Assembly: GCF_027587195.1 (NCBI RefSeq)
Contig: NZ_JAPDDP010000001.1
Location: forward strand, 124,001-188,000
Length of the DNA stretch: 64,000 nt
Reading direction: 5' to 3'
Source: Solirubrobacter phytolaccae
Lineage (GTDB): Bacteria > Actinomycetota > Thermoleophilia > Solirubrobacterales > Solirubrobacteraceae
The notes beneath the pieces are model-generated. The model was not told the DNA's origin and ran no database searches. It saw nothing but the letters and a program-made list of their open reading frames with translations. Of this stretch, positions 60,596-64,000 are shown piece by piece (the stretch's first letter is position 1; the number at the start of each line of letters is the position of its first letter). The position numbers were made by a program, and so were the translations under genes.

Positions 60596-60731
60596 CCGCA
60601 AACCCGCTGGCCCAGACTTCCATCCCTGGAACGAATTCCGACCACCCTCACTCACCAACGCTCTTTCCGGTGGGTGCGGGTGGTCGGATTTTGAGGAAGG
60701 GTCTCTTTTGGCTGGGTCAGCGGGTTTGCGG
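60596..60731. repeat. Imperfect inverted repeat between antitoxin and integrase
   Basis: Outer arms 60596-60615 and 60712-60731 match at 19 of 20 positions; inner arms 60637-60647 (TCCGACCACCC) and 60678-60688 match perfectly; CACC 60653-60656 pairs with GGTG 60669-60672. A 136-bp cruciform-like structure results, 40 bases from the integrase stop. It may be a bidirectional terminator or recombination site. Confidence 0.65.
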
Positions 60732-60771
60732 CGGTTCTACTCGTTCTCCCGGCGAACGAGTAGCCGAACGA

Positions 60772-61985
60772 TTAGAAGCGACCAGGGGAGGGGGAAGGAA
60801 CGGGCGGATCGAGCGTCGCCGCAAGCAGCGGATCGGGCTCGGCGGCCGCGAATGCGGCGGCCACGAGTTGGGCGTCTTCCGCGCGTGGGGAGTAGTGCAG
60901 GTACTGCATGGTCGTGTCGACGTCCGCGTGGCCCATCCACTCCTTGACCTGCAGGATCGAGGCGTTGCGGATCATGGTCGTGCCGAAGGTGTGGCGGAGG
61001 TCGTGGAAGCGCAGCTCGCGCAGGCCGGCGGCCTTGAGCGCGAGCTTGTAGCGGCGGTAGAGGGCTGAGCCGTCGAGGTAGCCACCGTCGATGCCGGCGA
61101 AGACGACGTTGTCGTCGCTGTCGCAGAACCCGCGGCGACTCAAAGTGTCGAGAACTCGAGCGACGTCCGGCGCCATCGGGACGGAACGGACCTTGCCGCT
61201 CTTCGGGGTCGTGAGGTGGCGCTCGCTGTAGGAGGCTCGAACCCGGATGTGGTGGCCGGCGAAGTCGACGTCGCGCCAGGTCAGCGCGATGAGCTCGCCG
61301 CGGCGGAGACCCGTGAAGGCGGCCGTGAGGTAGATCGCCGCGTCCTGCTCGGAAGAAGCCGCGCGCACGAGCGCGCGGACCTCCTCGGGCGTGAAGACGT
61401 TGATCTCGCCTGAGCGCTTGAGCTGCCTCGGCTTGTCGACGTCGCGGACCACGTTGTGCTGGATGCGGTGGCGCTTGCCGGCTCGACGCATGATCCCGTG
61501 GAGCACCGTGAGGACCTTGATCTTGGTCCGGTTGCTCATCGAGAGGCTGGCCTTGAAGACCTCGACGTCCTCGGCCGTGAGGTCCTCGACCTTCATGTCG
61601 CCGAAGGCCGGGAGGATGTGGACGCGGATGATCGAGGCGTAGTCGCGGAGGGTGGTCGGCTTCCTCTGCTGGTCGCCTCGTAGCCACTCCATGTACTCGT
61701 CGCAGGCCTGGGCGATGGTCTCGCCGGTCTGCACCATCCCTGGCAACGTGCCGAGGCGCGCCTGGTCCAGGACGTCGCGTAGCCACGCCTCGGCCGTGCG
61801 CTTGGTGAAGTGGCCCGCTGTTGGCGCCCGCGCAGCGTCCAGGCCGAGCCGATGGTGCGCTGGATCTGCCGGCCGTCGGGCAGGCGGTATTTGGCCCGCC
61901 AGACGGGACCTCGTGCAAGTTCTACGCGGAAGACGTGGCCCGAGATCGGGCGCGGCTTCCGGTTGCGGCTCGATACGGCAGCCAT
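60772..61985 (-). pseudogene. Tyrosine recombinase (integrase), frameshifted near the N-terminus
   Basis: The main open part (61746-60772, 324 residues) has a SAM-like core-binding region and the catalytic domain: TGLRRGELIALTW, HDLRHTFGTTM, EWMGHADVDTTMQYLHYSP with the Tyr. The first part starts at ATG 61985 (MAAVSSRNRKPRPISG, VWRAKYRLPDGRQIQRTIG, AWTLRGRQ) and would run into PTAGHFTKRTAEAWLRDVLDQ in the next frame. A single C appears missing near 61828 (GGGCGCCAACAG). So the gene is broken, or the base is a sequencing error. It lies about 180 bases inside the right end and probably made the integration. Confidence 0.85.
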
Positions 61986-62051
61986 CAGCTCTTGAATCGG
62001 CCGAGAATCGAGGTCCTGAAGGCGCTCACGAGTGCAAACGCTACGGCAAAG

Positions 62052-62071
62052 TTCGGGACATATTCGGGACA
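62052..62071 (+). repeat. TTCGGGACA repeats near the right end
   Basis: Two direct copies are at 62052-62060 and 62063-62071, matching the copies near the left end. Their place about 100 bases inside the right junction suggests integrase arm-type sites. Confidence 0.5.
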
Positions 62072-62160
62072 CGGTCGATGCCCATCGAACTATCTAGACG
62101 ACCCGAAACAGCTACTTTGCAGGGATAATGAGGATGCAGTGAGAGCACTCGAACCCACGG

Positions 62161-62175
62161 CACGCGGATTATGAT
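62161..62175 (+). repeat. Right 15-bp att-like direct repeat
   Basis: CACGCGGATTATGAT repeats the left copy. On the minus strand the repeat and its continuation read CATAATCCGCG followed by GTGGGTTCGAGT, like the anticodon-to-T-arm half of a tRNA; the other half is absent. So the site may derive from a tRNA gene. Between 62072 and 62286 I see no gene. Confidence 0.65.
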
Positions 62176-62286
62176 CGCGACGCCCTCAGACGGCTCGCGG
62201 CGGCGGGCAAGATGGAGCGCATGAGGCAGTCTCCGATCGGCCACGTTCGACCAGCGTCGAAAGTGCATGGAAGGGGCCAGACGCGG

Positions 62287-62559
62287 ATGGATGAGCATCC
62301 GCTCATTCGGTTCGTCGATGGTCCAGCGGGCTGCCGCGCTCGGCTTGTGGGCACGGGCAAGGACGTCTGGGAAGTCGTGGCCACACTCCACGACAACGGG
62401 GACGAGATAAATGCCACAGCGGAGTACCTCGGTGTCTCAGCTGAGCTCGTGAACGCAGCGGTGGCGTACTACGAGGCCAACCGCGACGAGATCGATGACC
62501 TCATCGCAGACAACGAGCGCATCGCCAGAGAAGCGCGCGCCGCGTTCAAGTCGAACTAG
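62287..62559 (+). CDS. DUF433-like protein
   Basis: ATG 62287 (90 residues) is preferred over 62212 because the domain begins MDEHPLIRFVDGPAGCRARLVG. The rest, GTGKDVWEVVATLHDNGDEI, ATAEYLGVSAELVNAAVAYYEANRDEID, fits the DUF433 helix-turn-helix pattern, which often acts as an antitoxin-like or regulatory unit. No toxin gene is adjacent. It shares a CTAG stop with the facing gene (62556-62559). Confidence 0.7.
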   Translation: MDEHPLIRFVDGPAGCRARLVGTGKDVWEVVATLHDNGDEINATAEYLGVSAELVNAAVAYYEANRDEIDDLIADNERIAREARAAFKSN

Positions 62560-63149
62560 TCAGACGCGGCCTGGCCGGTGCGACGGGAGGCCGCGAGGCG
62601 GTCGAGCGCGTCGATGCCCACGCAGGCCAGATCGAACGGCTTGCCCGCTTCGACGAGGAAGTCCCAGAGCTCCGGGCCGTGGTCGGCCGGGAGCAGGATC
62701 TCGAAGGCGTCGCGGGCCTCGCGAAGGATGAGGCCGGAAGGCGTGAGGTCGACCTCGTTCAGCAGCTCGGAGGCACGCGGGCCGATCAGGCCGATCGCCG
62801 CGTAGCCCGAGGTGCGGACGTGGGCGGAGATGTCGCCGTAGTGCTCGAGCACGTCGGAGACCTCAGAGGCGCCCTCGGCTTCGCTGCGGACCAACGCGCG
62901 ATCCGGCGCGATGAAGGACGCCCAGACCAGGGGCCCGAGCTCGGTCAGGGCCGTTTCGATCGCGACGGGGTCGCCGCGGAGCTCGAAGGTCTCTCGGTCG
63001 GAGCGGTCCGCCAGGCCGACGGACGTTCGGCAGACGGCTTCCTCAGCTCCGATCGAGGAGCCGAAGTGCGCCGGCACTCTGCGGCCGTGGCGCTCGGCCA
63101 TTGCCGCTCCGTGGTTGCGTGCGACCGTCTCCAGCGGGCTCGTTCCCAT
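62556..63149 (-). CDS. GcvT/sarcosine-oxidase-gamma-like folate-binding protein
   Basis: The 197-residue protein has the N-terminal marks of the family: TSPLETVARNHGAAM, VPAHFGSSIGAEEAV, TSVGLADRSDRETFEL and RGDP; then SEAEGASEVSDVLEHYGDIS and a final GYAAIGLIGPRASELL...ILREARDAFEILLP. It is shorter than full GcvT (~360), similar to the gamma subunit of sarcosine oxidase or YgfZ-type proteins. Its start overlaps the MFS gene end by 107 bases, which is unusually long; a later start at 63101 would cut the family pattern. Confidence 0.7.
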   Translation of the reverse strand: MGTSPLETVARNHGAAMAERHGRRVPAHFGSSIGAEEAVCRTSVGLADRSDRETFELRGDPVAIETALTELGPLVWASFIAPDRALVRSEAEGASEVSDVLEHYGDISAHVRTSGYAAIGLIGPRASELLNEVDLTPSGLILREARDAFEILLPADHGPELWDFLVEAGKPFDLACVGIDALDRLAASRRTGQAASD

Positions 63150-64000
63150 TGTCCTGGCGACGATAGCCGTCCGCGCGCGAATATGCCGCAGCGGCGAAAC
63201 CCGCGGCGACCAGTGCGGCGATCCCCCCGGCGACCAACCCGGCTCGGGGGCCCGCGACCTCGGCGAGCCAGCCGACCAAGGGGGCGCCGATGGGCGTGGA
63301 ACCCAGGAAGACGATCGAGTAGAGCGCCATCACGCGACCGCGCATGACCGGCTCGACCGCGATCTGCAGCGAGCTGTTCACGCCCGCGGCGAAGGTCACG
63401 GACGCTGCGCCCAAAGGCACCAGGGCCAGGATCTGAAGCCACAGGGTCGGAGCAGCAGCGGCGGCCAGCAAGAACACGCCGAACAGCAGGGAGGACACCA
63501 CGAGCAGGTTCCCGGAGACGCGCCCACGCGCGCCCGCGGCCAGTGCGCCCATCACCGAGCCCACGCCCATCGCCGCGGTCAGGCCGGCGTAGGTCGCCGC
63601 GGTGCCGTGCCAGGTGAAGTCCGCGAGCAGCGGCAGGAGCACCTGGAAGTTGAACGAGATCGTCCCGACCAACGCCATCATCGCCAGCGGGATCCGCAGC
63701 TCGGGCGTTCGGGCGACGTACCGCAGGGCGGACCGCAGCTCGCCGCGCGCCTTCACCGCCAGCTTCGGCGTATGCAGCTTCGACGGGTCCATCGTCCGCA
63801 GCGCGATGAACATCGCCAGGAACGACAGCGCGTTGACGGCAAAACAGGGCGCGATGCCGACCAAAGCGATGATCGTCCCCGCAGCGGCGGGTCCGAGGAT
63901 GCGCGAGCAGTGAACCACCACAGAATTCAGAGCCACCGCGTTCAGCACCCGATCCGCGCCCACGATCTCGACCACGAACGACTGCCGTGCGGGGTTGTCG
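63043..64000 (-). CDS. MFS exporter (EntS-like), 5' truncated
   Basis: The frame is open through the right edge and reads DNPARQSFVVEIVGADRVLNAVALNS, a motif of EntS-type MFS exporters, then several membrane helices (IALVGIAPCFAVNALSFLAMFIAL, LLVVSSLLFGVFLLAAAAAP, GLVAGGIAALVAAGFAAAAY) and RGRVMALYSIVFLGSTPIGAP. About half of a 12-helix protein is visible. Substrate is unknown; members export siderophores or drugs. The C-terminal 45 residues are Arg/Gly-rich and overlap the GcvT-like gene. Confidence 0.85.
   Translation of the reverse strand, partial: DNPARQSFVVEIVGADRVLNAVALNSVVVHCSRILGPAAAGTIIALVGIAPCFAVNALSFLAMFIALRTMDPSKLHTPKLAVKARGELRSALRYVARTPELRIPLAMMALVGTISFNFQVLLPLLADFTWHGTAATYAGLTAAMGVGSVMGALAAGARGRVSGNLLVVSSLLFGVFLLAAAAAPTLWLQILALVPLGAASVTFAAGVNSSLQIAVEPVMRGRVMALYSIVFLGSTPIGAPLVGWLAEVAGPRAGLVAGGIAALVAAGFAAAAYSRADGYRRQDNGNEPAGDGRTQPRSGNGRAPRPQSAGALRLLDRS

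Larger units (their letters stand above)
53520..62175 (+). mobile_element. Putative integrative element with candidate defence cargo
   Basis: Both ends carry CACGCGGATTATGAT (53520-53534 and 62161-62175) in direct orientation. TTCGGGACA repeats lie 57-119 bases inside the left end and 90-124 bases inside the right end. A tyrosine integrase is at the right end. Its DNA is less GC-rich than the flanks in the 53.7-57 kb part. Cargo includes XRE, kinase, TPR, OLD-like ATPase, a possible nuclease and a broken antitoxin-toxin pair. No replication or conjugation genes are seen, and the integrase is frameshifted, so it may now be stuck. Confidence 0.7.

Noticed and set aside
60437-60658. A 73-codon minus-strand frame upstream of the antitoxin
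   Set aside because: It overlaps the antitoxin region and the inverted repeat; the Lys/Arg-rich product has no recognisable pattern and weak start support.
53520-62175. CRISPR array or prophage
   Set aside because: Repeats are few and short with no spacer pattern, and no phage structural, lysis or replication genes are present.

Overview
The window is 64 kb of very GC-rich DNA with dense genes, many 1-4 bp ATGA/GTGA overlaps and frequent GTG starts. Several features suggest a soil actinobacterium near Solirubrobacterales (Thermoleophilia): many secreted beta-propeller and Ig-like proteins, Ser/Thr kinases, FHA and LuxR-ATPase regulators, CAP and L,D-transpeptidase proteins, and xylan enzymes. 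The assignment is inferred from gene content, not from a marker gene.

Layout. 1-7.4 kb: the end of a giant RHS polymorphic toxin with a Hint domain and a C-terminal toxin, its overlapping candidate immunity gene, then a decay zone with a frameshifted small gene and an alkaline phosphatase fossil. 7.4-15 kb: a FecR/propeller gene coupled to a CHASE2-HD-GYP phosphodiesterase, a hydrolase-dps-poxB operon, a lone receiver and a small monooxygenase. 15-22 kb: secreted proteins. Here a ~228-bp inverted duplication gives divergent metalloprotease and CAP-protein genes near-identical leaders, and a CAP-STAS-DUF3494-L,D-transpeptidase operon follows. 22-33.7 kb: a Rossmann/acyltransferase fusion, FHA protein, large LuxR ATPase, Ser/Thr kinase, Ltp lipoprotein, glycine-rich secreted protein and an NmrA-methyltransferase-TetR module with palindromic operators. 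33.7-39.4 kb: a GH67 alpha-glucuronidase and GH10 xylanase operon for glucuronoxylan.

39.8-51.9 kb: an accessory cluster around a 574-bp control region. Leftward it encodes two large leaderless proteins, a 93-residue Nif11-like peptide, an unknown 262-residue protein and a methyltransferase. Rightward it encodes a DUF4474/aegerolysin-like protein, a lysin-like protein, a phospholipase C-like protein and a tiny beta protein. A protein carrying an LQRSAGN motif and a CxC/CxxC ribbon, as seen in contractile-injection-system cargo, lies beyond a tRNA-Met. I recognise no described system here.

53.5-62.2 kb: a putative 8.66-kb integrative element bounded by a 15-bp direct repeat, with TTCGGGACA repeats inside both ends and a frameshifted tyrosine integrase at the right. 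Its cargo is a leaderless XRE repressor, a Ser/Thr kinase, a TPR protein, an OLD-like ATPase/TOPRIM protein, a possible PD-(D/E)XK nuclease and a broken Phd/VapC pair. The XRE-kinase-TPR operon beside the ATPase/nuclease genes is the best candidate for an undescribed, probably defensive, system. The right edge holds a DUF433 protein, a GcvT-like protein and a truncated MFS exporter.
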